Source: Chloroflexota bacterium
GTDB lineage: Bacteria > Chloroflexota > Dehalococcoidia > DSTF01 > RBG-16-68-14
Assembly: GCA_003228685.1 (NCBI GenBank)
Contig: QIFC01000114.1
Location: 1 to 32,348, forward strand
DNA: 32,348 nt
Direction of reading: 5' to 3'
Positions 15,534 to 23,144 of this stretch are shown in pieces. Within the stretch, counting starts at the first letter, position 1, and each line of letters opens with the position of its first letter. Below the pieces are notes generated by a model that was not told the DNA's origin, ran no database searches, and was given only the letters and a program-made list of their open reading frames with translations. The position numbers were made by a program, and so were the translations under genes.

Positions 15534-15752
15534 ATGATGCGAGCGAAGAATGTTGGGAACATCGATCGAGCCGCACGGGTCTTTGGCGGAGCATTGATGG
15601 CAGCGCTGGGCCTGACTCTGCTGGTTGCTGCCGGCGGACCAGCGTGGCTAATCGCCATCGATGCCATGCTTATCGCCCTGGGACTGGACTTTTTCGTAAC
15701 ATCGGATTCTGCGCTCATGGTATCGTCGGCACGGTATGACCCCAGATCGTAG
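15534..15752 (+). CDS. DUF2892 / YgaP-like small membrane protein
   Basis: A 72-residue protein with NVGNIDRAARVFGGALMAALG, the start of the DUF2892 family (often fused to, or beside, rhodaneses), and two transmembrane helices (about 17-33 and 37-54). The first Met at 15534 follows GGAGAGGAG. The C-terminal segment (TSDSALMVSS...) is not typical of the family. A link to sulfur or metal handling is suggested only by the family's usual neighbours and the adjacent small metal-type peptides. Confidence 0.75.
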   Translation: MMRAKNVGNIDRAARVFGGALMAALGLTLLVAAGGPAWLIAIDAMLIALGLDFFVTSDSALMVSSARYDPRS

Positions 15753-15868
15753 CTCGGCGTCGGGGTCGCGCGAAAGGGAACGCGGCAGAGAGACGCAGCG
15801 CATGGCGGTCAGCGGCTATCACCCCACGGACCAGGGCCGTTTAGCCCTTGACCGCGCAGCCCTCGGCC

Positions 15869-15912
15869 ATCGTACGATTTCTTACGACTGCGGCTGTCGA
15901 GCAGACGTAAGA
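15869..15912. promoter_or_regulatory. Two adjacent palindromes upstream of the MMPL exporter
   Basis: ATCGTACGAT (15869-15878) is a perfect 10-bp palindrome. One base later a hairpin starts: TCTTACG-A-CTGC (15880-15891), 9-base loop, GCAG-A-CGTAAGA (15901-15912), 11 pairs with one A-A mismatch. The hairpin ends 27 bp before the exporter ATG. No T-run follows, so it is not a standard terminator. A TetR-like operator or a leader RNA structure fits position and symmetry. Confidence 0.5.
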
Positions 15913-15939
15913 CGATAACCTGGTGAGGCACTATAGAGC

Positions 15940-18243
15940 ATGCTTTCAATACGCTCATGGAGACTGAGCGCGCTTGGCTCGGCGGTCGTTGATCTGGGTA
16001 TAGAACGGCCGCGTCTCGTCATTGCGGTCGCGGCGTTCATAACGATCGTCCTGGCCGCGGCCACCGTCCTGGTACAGATCGACACCGATCCGGAGAACAT
16101 GCTCCCCGGCGACGATCCCGTCCGGCTACTCAATCAGTCGATGCGGGAGGATTTCGGTACAGGCGATCTCATCGCCCTCGGCATCGTGGATGAGGGCGGG
16201 ATACTCACGCCTCAGACCCTTAGGGCCGCTTCAACGTTAGTCGAAGATATCAACGCGCTGGACGGTGTCATGACCGGGCGGGTGATCAGCTTCGCATCAG
16301 CGGCTGATGTCCCTCCAGGTGACCTCTCTCAGCAAGACGTCGAGAACATCGCCGCCGCGGTGAACGAGAACGCGCTCTTCGCGGGGCGCGTCATCTCGCC
16401 TGGTGAGCAGGGGCTCGCTGTGTATGTGCCTCTCGAGAGCAAGGACGACGCCAACGGTGTCGCGTCATCGATCAAGGCGCTAGCCGACAGGAGTGAGCTG
16501 CCCGACACCGCGAACACCTACGTCGCGGGCCTTCCACTTGCGGAAGAAGCGTTCGGGCGCGACATGTTCTTCCAGATGGCCCTCCTGGCTCCTCTTGCCG
16601 GCCTCCTGATCTTTCTGTTGATGCTCTACTTTTTCAGAAGGCTGAGCTTGGTGCTGCCGGCCATGGCCGTTGCGATGCTCAGTGTGATCTGGACCATGGG
16701 ACTGCTGATCGGAACCGGCTTCACCGTGCACATCATGGCGTCCATGATCCCGATCTTCCTCATGCCGATCGCGATCCTGGACAGCATCCACGTTCTGAGC
16801 GAGTTCTTTGACCGCTATCCCCAGTACCGGAATCGGCAGGACACGTTGCGTGCGGTCTACAAGGAACTATTTGCGCCGATCACGTACACAACGCTGACTA
16901 CGGCCGCGGCGTTCGGGTTCCTGGCTTTGACGCCGATTCCGCCCGTGCAGGTCTTTGGGATTTTCGTCGCCGTCGGAGTGTTCGTGGCCTGGCTGCTAAC
17001 CATGCTCTTCATACCTGCGTTCGTGATGCTGCGTGGCGAGGACGCGTTTGCTGGAGGCCTGAGTGAGAACGTCGAAGGTGGCAGCCGCGTCCTCGCAGGC
17101 GGACTGAAGTGGTTCGGTACCTTCGCGACCCGAAGGGCGATGCTGATCCTACCGGCCTTCGTACTCCTGGCCGCGGTTGCCGTTCCCGGTGTCCTCCAGA
17201 TCAATGTGAATGACAACCCCGTTCGCTGGTTCAAGCCGGGAAGCGAAATTCGTGTGGCGACCGAGGTGTTCAACCAGCACTTCCCCGGCACCTACAACGC
17301 CAGTCTCTTGTTGGAGGCGGGACCGGGCGCGACACTCAGCAACCCCGCCGTGGCAGCCGCCGTGGCGGGTCTGCAGGGCAGGATCGAGGGTAACGAATCC
17401 GTCGGCCAGGTCACCTCGTATGTCGACGTCGTCACCACCGAGCGCTACATTTCGCACGGCCGCGACGATGCGTTCAGAACGCTCCCGGGTGACCAAGCCA
17501 GCCTTGAGCAGTCGCTGGCGTCCGCGTTCACGTCGCCCAGCCTCGCCTCCGCGACCAGTCTGATCTCCGACGACTACCAGCGCGCCAACATCCAGATCCT
17601 TATGAACGACGGCGATAACAGGGCCATGCAGGCTGTGGTTGATGACACGGAAGCGTACCTTGCCGACCAGTCCCTACCTGCCGGTGTGAGCGCAACTTGG
17701 GCCGGAGAGACGTACCTGAACTTGGTCTGGCAGGACAAAATGGTGAACGGCCTGCTGGTGGCATTCTTGAGCACATTCGCGGTTGTCCTTATCCTGATGG
17801 TTCTGCTCTTCCGGTCTGTGCGTTGGGCAGTGCTGGCGATGGTCCCCATGACCGTCACGATTCTCGTCGTATACGGGACGCTCGGCTTGGTCGGCAAGGA
17901 CTACGATATGCCCTTGGCTGTTCTCTCCACACTCGTGCTCGGCATCGGCGTAGACTTCGCGATTCACTTCATTCAGCGTTACCGCGAGCTTCTGGCGGAG
18001 GTAGGCAGTCCACACACGGCCTTGGAACGCTTCTTCGAGGAGCCAGCCCGCGCACTGACACGAAACGCGCTGATCATTGCGATCGGCTTCGTCCCAATGT
18101 TCTTCGCGTCGCTCGTACCGTATATCGTGGTTGGCGCGATGCTGGCATCGATCATGCTGCTGAGCTGGCTGACTACGCTTCTGCTGTTGCCCTCGGTGAT
18201 CACCGTGGGAGACCAGCTGAGAAGACGTCCAAGCGGGATCTGA
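15940..18243 (+). CDS. RND-superfamily MMPL-type exporter
   Basis: A 767-residue permease with the two-fold repeat of MMPL/HAE2-like RND proteins: helix 1 (about 25-48), an extracytoplasmic domain (50-205), a bundle of five or more helices (about 210-370), a second helix-plus-domain repeat (about 395-610) and a final bundle (612-760). Proton-relay type acidic residues lie in the transmembrane bundle: D281 in AILDSIH and D672 in GIGVDFAIHF. MMPL proteins move lipids, fatty acids or hydrophobic compounds outward. The ATG at 15940 has only a weak ribosome site, but the protein needs this start. The two palindromes upstream suggest its own regulation. Confidence 0.92.
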   Translation: MLSIRSWRLSALGSAVVDLGIERPRLVIAVAAFITIVLAAATVLVQIDTDPENMLPGDDPVRLLNQSMREDFGTGDLIALGIVDEGGILTPQTLRAASTLVEDINALDGVMTGRVISFASAADVPPGDLSQQDVENIAAAVNENALFAGRVISPGEQGLAVYVPLESKDDANGVASSIKALADRSELPDTANTYVAGLPLAEEAFGRDMFFQMALLAPLAGLLIFLLMLYFFRRLSLVLPAMAVAMLSVIWTMGLLIGTGFTVHIMASMIPIFLMPIAILDSIHVLSEFFDRYPQYRNRQDTLRAVYKELFAPITYTTLTTAAAFGFLALTPIPPVQVFGIFVAVGVFVAWLLTMLFIPAFVMLRGEDAFAGGLSENVEGGSRVLAGGLKWFGTFATRRAMLILPAFVLLAAVAVPGVLQINVNDNPVRWFKPGSEIRVATEVFNQHFPGTYNASLLLEAGPGATLSNPAVAAAVAGLQGRIEGNESVGQVTSYVDVVTTERYISHGRDDAFRTLPGDQASLEQSLASAFTSPSLASATSLISDDYQRANIQILMNDGDNRAMQAVVDDTEAYLADQSLPAGVSATWAGETYLNLVWQDKMVNGLLVAFLSTFAVVLILMVLLFRSVRWAVLAMVPMTVTILVVYGTLGLVGKDYDMPLAVLSTLVLGIGVDFAIHFIQRYRELLAEVGSPHTALERFFEEPARALTRNALIIAIGFVPMFFASLVPYIVVGAMLASIMLLSWLTTLLLLPSVITVGDQLRRRPSGI

Positions 18244-18299
18244 AGGACTCGTGGGCCGCTATGACATCTACGACTGCCGGCTACAGGGAGACGTCTGGG

Positions 18300-18322
18300 A
18301 CATAACGGCGCCTCCGTTATGT
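18300..18322. terminator. Perfect 9-bp hairpin downstream of the MMPL exporter
   Basis: ACATAACGG (18300-18308), loop CGCCT, CCGTTATGT (18314-18322). It begins 57 bp after the exporter stop. There is no T-run, so it would be a Rho-type or processing end rather than an intrinsic terminator; it might instead regulate the small gene 78 bp further on. Confidence 0.5.
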
Positions 18323-18399
18323 TCGCCAAGGCGATTCCTGAGGCTGGATGTATCCTTTTCCTCCTTGATCTCGTCTTTATGTAGTGAAAGGAGAACGCC

Positions 18400-18645
18400 A
18401 TGAGCACGAAGAAGGCGAAGAAGCAGAGTACTGCCCTGAGGGCAGCCGGGGTCGCGAGTTTCGTCTCCCGCTCCAACCTCAACACTGAGGACGTTCACCA
18501 CAAATCGAAGGACGACCGAGGTCTGCTTGAGAGCGCCCTTGGAAGCGGCGGCATAAGCTGCAACACGCTATCTGTGATCGATGGAAGCGGTTGGCGAGGT
18601 CAGAAGAGCGAGTTCAGGTATTGGGGGCTACCGCACCGGGCGTGA
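18400..18645 (+). CDS. Small basic protein of unknown function, 81 aa
   Basis: An isolated 81-residue frame with an excellent ribosome site (GAAAGGAG, six bases before ATG). The N-terminus is Lys-rich (MSTKKAKKQSTALRAAG), the rest polar, with no membrane helix and one Cys. I recognise no family. It sits alone between the exporter hairpin and the convergent RNA methyltransferase gene. The ribosome site is the main reason to call it. Confidence 0.5.
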   Translation: MSTKKAKKQSTALRAAGVASFVSRSNLNTEDVHHKSKDDRGLLESALGSGGISCNTLSVIDGSGWRGQKSEFRYWGLPHRA

Positions 18646-18739
18646 TGGCAACCGCCGAATTTGGGCAAAACGTCATGACAGGGCCGGCCGCAACTAGCCA
18701 CCCGCTCCCGTCCAACTCATTTCGCTCTAACAGGCCCGC

Positions 18740-19483
18740 TTACTGAACGAGTCGCCAGGCATACAGCGCCACAGCTACGGCGCTGGCCAGGTTCATGCTC
18801 GAGACGTTGTGCTCCATCGGGATGCTGATGCAATGGTCTGCCTTCGCTAGCAGCTCTTCACTAAGGCCCCGACGTTCTGAACCAAAGGCTAGAATCGCAT
18901 CTCCGGGGACATCGCCAAGACGAAGCGTGTCACCCTTTGGCTCGAACGCAACGAGCGGACCTCGGTACGCGCCAAGGGACGTCGAATGGGCGACGGGCAC
19001 AGCATAGTGCAGGCCCGCAGAGCCTCTTAAGGCTTCTTCGTGCCAGGGATCGTTCTTCCCGGTCGTCACAACCGCGGAAGCGCCCGCGCTCGCAGCCACC
19101 CGGATCGCCGCGCCGATATTTCCATGGTGCGACGGCTCTTCCAACAGGACCACCGGCGCGTGCCGGCGTTGTTTCAGGACGGATTCGGCTGACACAATGT
19201 GCCGGTGTGCAATGCCCAAGATTTCTGTTTTGCGCGAGTCCCGGAAGAGTCGATGAAAGAGTTCTTGTGAGACGACTGTAGTGGACCTTTCTATGGTGCC
19301 CGTGAGGTCAGGAGCAAGACTGCGAGACAGAGCGAGGACTTTTTCCATATCATCGGTAACGACATCGAGAATCTGAGCCTGGCACCTCAGTGCATGCTTC
19401 ATTGGATGAAAGCCTTCAAGTACCGCCAATTGGCGGTCTCTACGTGCATCACGGAACCTCTTGGGCCAATCCATGTCGGTCAT
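18740..19483 (-). CDS. TrmH/SpoU-family RNA 2'-O-methyltransferase
   Basis: A 247-residue SPOUT methyltransferase acting on ribose 2'-OH of tRNA or rRNA. Motif 1 is N122-IGAAIR-V (with catalytic R128), motif 2 FGSERRG (200-206), motif 3 IPMEHNVSSMNLA (221-233), all in the knot fold at the C-terminus. The N-terminal ~100 residues carry EGFHPMKHALR and an L30e-like substrate-binding region. The start at ATG 19483 is chosen because the family begins close before this; the 153 bases upstream in frame are mostly a dispersed repeat. GGGAGG lies about 12 bases upstream. The target nucleotide is unknown. Confidence 0.9.
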   Translation of the reverse strand: MTDMDWPKRFRDARRDRQLAVLEGFHPMKHALRCQAQILDVVTDDMEKVLALSRSLAPDLTGTIERSTTVVSQELFHRLFRDSRKTEILGIAHRHIVSAESVLKQRRHAPVVLLEEPSHHGNIGAAIRVAASAGASAVVTTGKNDPWHEEALRGSAGLHYAVPVAHSTSLGAYRGPLVAFEPKGDTLRLGDVPGDAILAFGSERRGLSEELLAKADHCISIPMEHNVSSMNLASAVAVALYAWRLVQ

Positions 19484-19528
19484 TAAGCGTCCAGCCTCCC
19501 AGGTGCGCAGATGGACCCAGCGTTGTCT

Positions 19529-19592
19529 CAAGCAGAGGGTCGCGAGTTCGGGCGGACGCCCGAGCGTCTGGGCGACTTTCGGCTCCCGCTCC
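19529..19592 (+). repeat. Dispersed intergenic repeat, copy A
   Basis: About 63 bp from CAAGCAGAG to CCGCTCC. It shares its start, a GAGT-y-CGGGC-r-GACG core, CGT-s-TGGGCGA and the CGCTCC end with copy C at 25235-25296, and the core with copy B at 24644-24690. The centre forms a 7-bp stem: CGGACGC (19553-19559), CCGA loop, GCGTCTG (19564-19570). It lies upstream of the TrmH-family gene. Confidence 0.55.
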
Positions 19593-19711
19593 AACCCGAA
19601 CATCTCATGATAGAGGCTGCCTTCGCGGCTGCACACTCCGCGCCAGACAGACGACGGAACTGATCTAGCAAGAAGGCACCTGCAATCGCACCGCGAGCCC
19701 AGCTACGCGCC

Positions 19712-21847
19712 CTAATCGTCAGACCCACGTGTTACACCTCGCCATTCCAGCACCATGACCTTTGACTTGCCTGAGGTATCGGTTGCGATGACTGGATACG
19801 CGCCAAATTCGGCGGCCGGATTCGTATAGCGAGGGATCACAGCCTGCGCCAATTCGAGATCGGGATTCGCAAAGATGATGCAACCTACCCGGCTCACGGC
19901 GATCAAGTCCTCGTATAAGTCCTGCGGGCCCTCATAGGGTAGGTAGAGGGGGCTCTCATCCTCCAGCCGGTAGTAGAGGAACACGGAAGTAAAGCTGCCG
20001 AACCCTCTCGCCCCGTTGAAGACGACGTTACGGCGCCCTTCGATGTCGCACTTGTCGCTCGTCGCTTCGCGGTAGATCACCGCGGTGCCAGAGATTTGCA
20101 GGATGCTTGGCGTCTCCCACCAGAAGCGGTGGATGTTGAATCCTAACACTGCGGGAACGACAAGGGCGAAGGCCATGACGCTCAGGCCGAGTTCCATCCG
20201 CCTGCTCGACGAGAGACTGGCGAAGCCAGCCACGATCCGATCGAGACCGACACCGGCGAGCGCGGCCATCGGCGGCAATGCGAAGTGCATGCGGCTGGGG
20301 AGTTCGGTCAAGGCCCGCGGATGAAGGACCCCAGTGACGACGATCGCTACGACCGCCCAGATGACGATGAAGCGGTGACCGGGGTCGCGAAGCCGGTAGA
20401 GAGCGTAGGCCAGTCCAAGGATGGCCAGGACGGCTGACACCTCGTCAAGAAATGAGCCGGAGACGTAGTGGTGTCTTGCACGCTGGAAATTAAACGCCAT
20501 GAAGGCGCGCGGCACGTTTTCGAGGACGAGGCCGAGCCCCTCTGTGAGGGTTCGACCCCTGAACAGGGACTCTTGCTGCATGACCTCAACCACGACCCAC
20601 TTATCGACGGCGAAGATCGGCATGACGGCCATCAAAAAGCCGGCCGCGATCGGCAGCGGTACCTCTCTGGCCCAGCGAAACAGTTCCCCGCGCCGCCACT
20701 CGCCAAGGGCCACAAACATCGTGGCGATGGCAAGGATTACGATGGCTGTGCGAGCCGAATAGAACGTGTAGAACCCGAAACCAGCGGCGACCCCGGAGCC
20801 GAAGAGCAGGAGCGTACTGCGCTGGCGCAGACCTGCTGAGAAGAGGGCGAACGCGAGAATCGTGGGGAAGATGGCTTGCATATTGATGTAGCTAGTGTGC
20901 GCGGCCGCAAACAGCGTATGACTTGAACCGAGGACCGCCGTCCCGAAGATCGCCGGCCGGACGCCTAGTTGGGTTCGCAGCAGCCAGTAGAACATCGGCA
21001 GCGATGCGGCAATGGCGAGCGTGCTGGACAGCTTCCAACCAAAGATGTTCACTCCTGCCACACGCATGACCATCCCCTGGTAGACGGAGCTAAGAACAGG
21101 ATGAACCCCATACGGGCCACGGAACGTGAAGTAGTTGTAGTCGTGGGTGCCCTCGGCAATGTTCCGGCCGTATTCGAAGAAGACTCCTTCGTCGCCGATG
21201 AGAGCATACTTCCAGCTCGTCAAGTCCTGAACCATGAGGCCGATGAAGGCACCGGTTACAACAACAACGAACGCCACCTCCAATGGGTGCCAGCGGAGCG
21301 TGGTGAGCAGCGCCACCCTGCCGCCAGCGTCGATGAGGAACAAGGCGCCGGCCGCACCGATGAGTGACCCCCAGAACAGCCACCAATTCTCCGGCTGGTT
21401 GCCGCCGGCGGCCAACTGATTGATGAGATACGACCATGCGGCCAGGGCAGCAGCGAACAGCACGGCGGCGATGATGAATCGCGGCGTCTTCGGCATACGA
21501 TCCCGAGCCCGGCCCGAGTTGGCTTTGTTGTCCTCTACGGCTGGCTGGCCGGATAGCAGCCGGCTGAGGCTGTGCACGAAGAGTCCGCCCGCGAGGAAGA
21601 AGAGCGGAATCGCGTACGCGACCGACTGAGGCGCACCATAAATGTCATTGAGTCTAGTGTCGAACGATGAGAGGAGCGGCCAACCCTCTCCGAATGAGCC
21701 ACGGTCGTCGATGATGTGCTGCCCGTAGGCCGCCAAGCCGAGCGACGCTATGAGTTCAGCGTACGTCAGCAGGCGCGCAACACCGCCATCCTTCGCATGC
21801 CGGACGGTCCCAACAAGGCGTTTCAGCATGTTCGAGTGGGGCGCCAT
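19712..21847 (-). CDS. GT-C type membrane glycosyltransferase (PMT/ArnT-like)
   Basis: A 711-residue polytopic protein with about 12 helices in the first 560 residues and a soluble extracytoplasmic C-terminal domain. The GT-C catalytic acidic pair lies after the second helix group: IG-D219-E220-GVFFEYGRNI. Such enzymes use polyprenyl-phosphate sugars to glycosylate lipids or proteins on the outer face. The donor and acceptor are not known. The start at 21847 is the longest reading; Met at 21829 (MLKRLVG) is an alternative, and neither has a strong ribosome site. The upstream lipoprotein gene ends 36 bp before it, same strand. Confidence 0.85.
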   Translation of the reverse strand: MAPHSNMLKRLVGTVRHAKDGGVARLLTYAELIASLGLAAYGQHIIDDRGSFGEGWPLLSSFDTRLNDIYGAPQSVAYAIPLFFLAGGLFVHSLSRLLSGQPAVEDNKANSGRARDRMPKTPRFIIAAVLFAAALAAWSYLINQLAAGGNQPENWWLFWGSLIGAAGALFLIDAGGRVALLTTLRWHPLEVAFVVVVTGAFIGLMVQDLTSWKYALIGDEGVFFEYGRNIAEGTHDYNYFTFRGPYGVHPVLSSVYQGMVMRVAGVNIFGWKLSSTLAIAASLPMFYWLLRTQLGVRPAIFGTAVLGSSHTLFAAAHTSYINMQAIFPTILAFALFSAGLRQRSTLLLFGSGVAAGFGFYTFYSARTAIVILAIATMFVALGEWRRGELFRWAREVPLPIAAGFLMAVMPIFAVDKWVVVEVMQQESLFRGRTLTEGLGLVLENVPRAFMAFNFQRARHHYVSGSFLDEVSAVLAILGLAYALYRLRDPGHRFIVIWAVVAIVVTGVLHPRALTELPSRMHFALPPMAALAGVGLDRIVAGFASLSSSRRMELGLSVMAFALVVPAVLGFNIHRFWWETPSILQISGTAVIYREATSDKCDIEGRRNVVFNGARGFGSFTSVFLYYRLEDESPLYLPYEGPQDLYEDLIAVSRVGCIIFANPDLELAQAVIPRYTNPAAEFGAYPVIATDTSGKSKVMVLEWRGVTRGSDD

Positions 21848-21883
21848 CTCATCCGCATTCGCTTTCCCGAAGACTACAGGCCG

Positions 21884-22822
21884 CTACTCTTCAAAGAAAG
21901 AAACGATGGCTAGTGTCGTAGGCGTTAGGTCGTCCCGCGTTGAACTGGTCAGCTTCGCGAACTCCTGGAGCACTTCCGTAGTCGAGGGCTGACGTTCAGA
22001 CGCAAACAGGTCCATGCTCTCCGACAGATACTGCACGAGACGCTTATGATCGGGGGCCAGCACCATCGGAGGTTCAAGGTCACGAACCGGCCCGAATGCG
22101 CGCCTCAGGGCGTCAGCTATTGCAGCTTGGAGAGCGTCCGCGGCCATTGCTTCTTCCTCCGCCACGTACTGCGTCGGAACGAACGTGAGCCGAGGCCGGA
22201 TTTGTGCCGCAAGATTGCGGAACATCACCTGGAGCTTAGTTCCGTACTCGCCGCCTAGCAGAGTCTCAGACTCGCAGGCGCCTTGGGACTCCACCGCAAG
22301 CGCAGTTGTGCAAAAGAACGGTGACACCTCGACCACCATTCTCGCCCTCGCTACCGCAATCTGGACGGCGTATTCGTGAATCGTGAAGAGATCGCCGACG
22401 TCGATCGCCGTTTGAAAGTCCCGGCTTCCCGCAGCGATGTCCTTTACAAAGCGGAGATACCTCGAACGATCCAACTGCAGCGTATCGACAGGCCTGGTTT
22501 GCTCGACAATCTGACGCATGCGCGGCAGGTCCGCCACCGAATTGGCCTCCGCCAGCGCTTCGAAGAGTTGAGTTCTCTCCATGTCAGTATCGGAAAGCGC
22601 TTCGAGGAGCTCCTGTTCCACGCTGTAGACCAATTGATCGACAACGTTGATCTGACCAAGAAGCTCTTGCTCAGACTCGGTCAACTCTTCCTCGTCTATC
22701 GTGGGGAGTGGCGACGCGTCAGAGTTGGTTTCTCCCGCCATACACGCAGGCAAGATTGCCATCGCCACAAGAAGCGAAGGGGCGATGACGAGCAGTCGTG
22801 CTGCGCGAGATTTGTGCGACAT
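21884..22822 (-). CDS. Lipoprotein of unknown function, helical
   Basis: A 312-residue secreted lipoprotein: signal peptide (about 8-26), lipobox ILPAC with lipidated C27, then an acidic stalk and a mostly alpha-helical mature part. The ATG at 22822 has GGAAGAAG eight bases upstream; a GTG one codon earlier is possible. Two further Cys (FFCTTALAVESQGACES) could form a disulfide. No family is recognised. It precedes the membrane glycosyltransferase gene, so a cell-envelope role fits. Confidence 0.75.
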   Translation of the reverse strand: MSHKSRAARLLVIAPSLLVAMAILPACMAGETNSDASPLPTIDEEELTESEQELLGQINVVDQLVYSVEQELLEALSDTDMERTQLFEALAEANSVADLPRMRQIVEQTRPVDTLQLDRSRYLRFVKDIAAGSRDFQTAIDVGDLFTIHEYAVQIAVARARMVVEVSPFFCTTALAVESQGACESETLLGGEYGTKLQVMFRNLAAQIRPRLTFVPTQYVAEEEAMAADALQAAIADALRRAFGPVRDLEPPMVLAPDHKRLVQYLSESMDLFASERQPSTTEVLQEFAKLTSSTRDDLTPTTLAIVSFFEE

Positions 22823-23144
22823 CACATACTTCTTCCGGCGCCGCAGCCAGGCCGCCTATCTACGCTCGGCCTAGCGATGGATTCCCCACCGATGTTAGCG
22901 ATCAGGCCGGCTCAGTGTACGCCGCAGGAAAGCCCAAATGCAATCTAGTTGTACAGAGCGGCACTTTCCGCAATGGGGAGATCTGTACCCGTGTCGTTGC
23001 CGCGGCAGCCGGTCCGCCAGACCACTTGGCGCCGCCAATGCTATTCCGCAAGGTGATGGCACCGTACAATGCCTCTCAGGAGGCTCCTCAACAACTATTC
23101 AGAAGGCGCGCGAGGAACGCCGAGGCTAAGGAGTCGGTGGGTCG
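22823..23144. other. 322-bp divergent intergenic region, no gene seen
   Basis: Separates the divergent lipoprotein and nitronate-monooxygenase-like genes and must carry at least two promoters. I find no tRNA, no repeat copy and no ribosome-site-supported frame. AAGGAG at the right end is the ribosome site of the next gene. Confidence 0.5.

Noticed and set aside
15736..15918. 60-codon frame between the DUF2892 gene and the exporter
   Set aside because: Overlaps the end of the DUF2892 gene and covers the two palindromes; no ribosome site and no family similarity.
19484..19636. N-terminal extension of the TrmH-family frame
   Set aside because: The bases are largely the dispersed repeat, and the family's N-terminal domain begins after the ATG at 19483.
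22823..23144. Possible small gene or tRNA in the divergent gap
   Set aside because: No cloverleaf, no start with a ribosome site, and no conserved motif could be found by eye.
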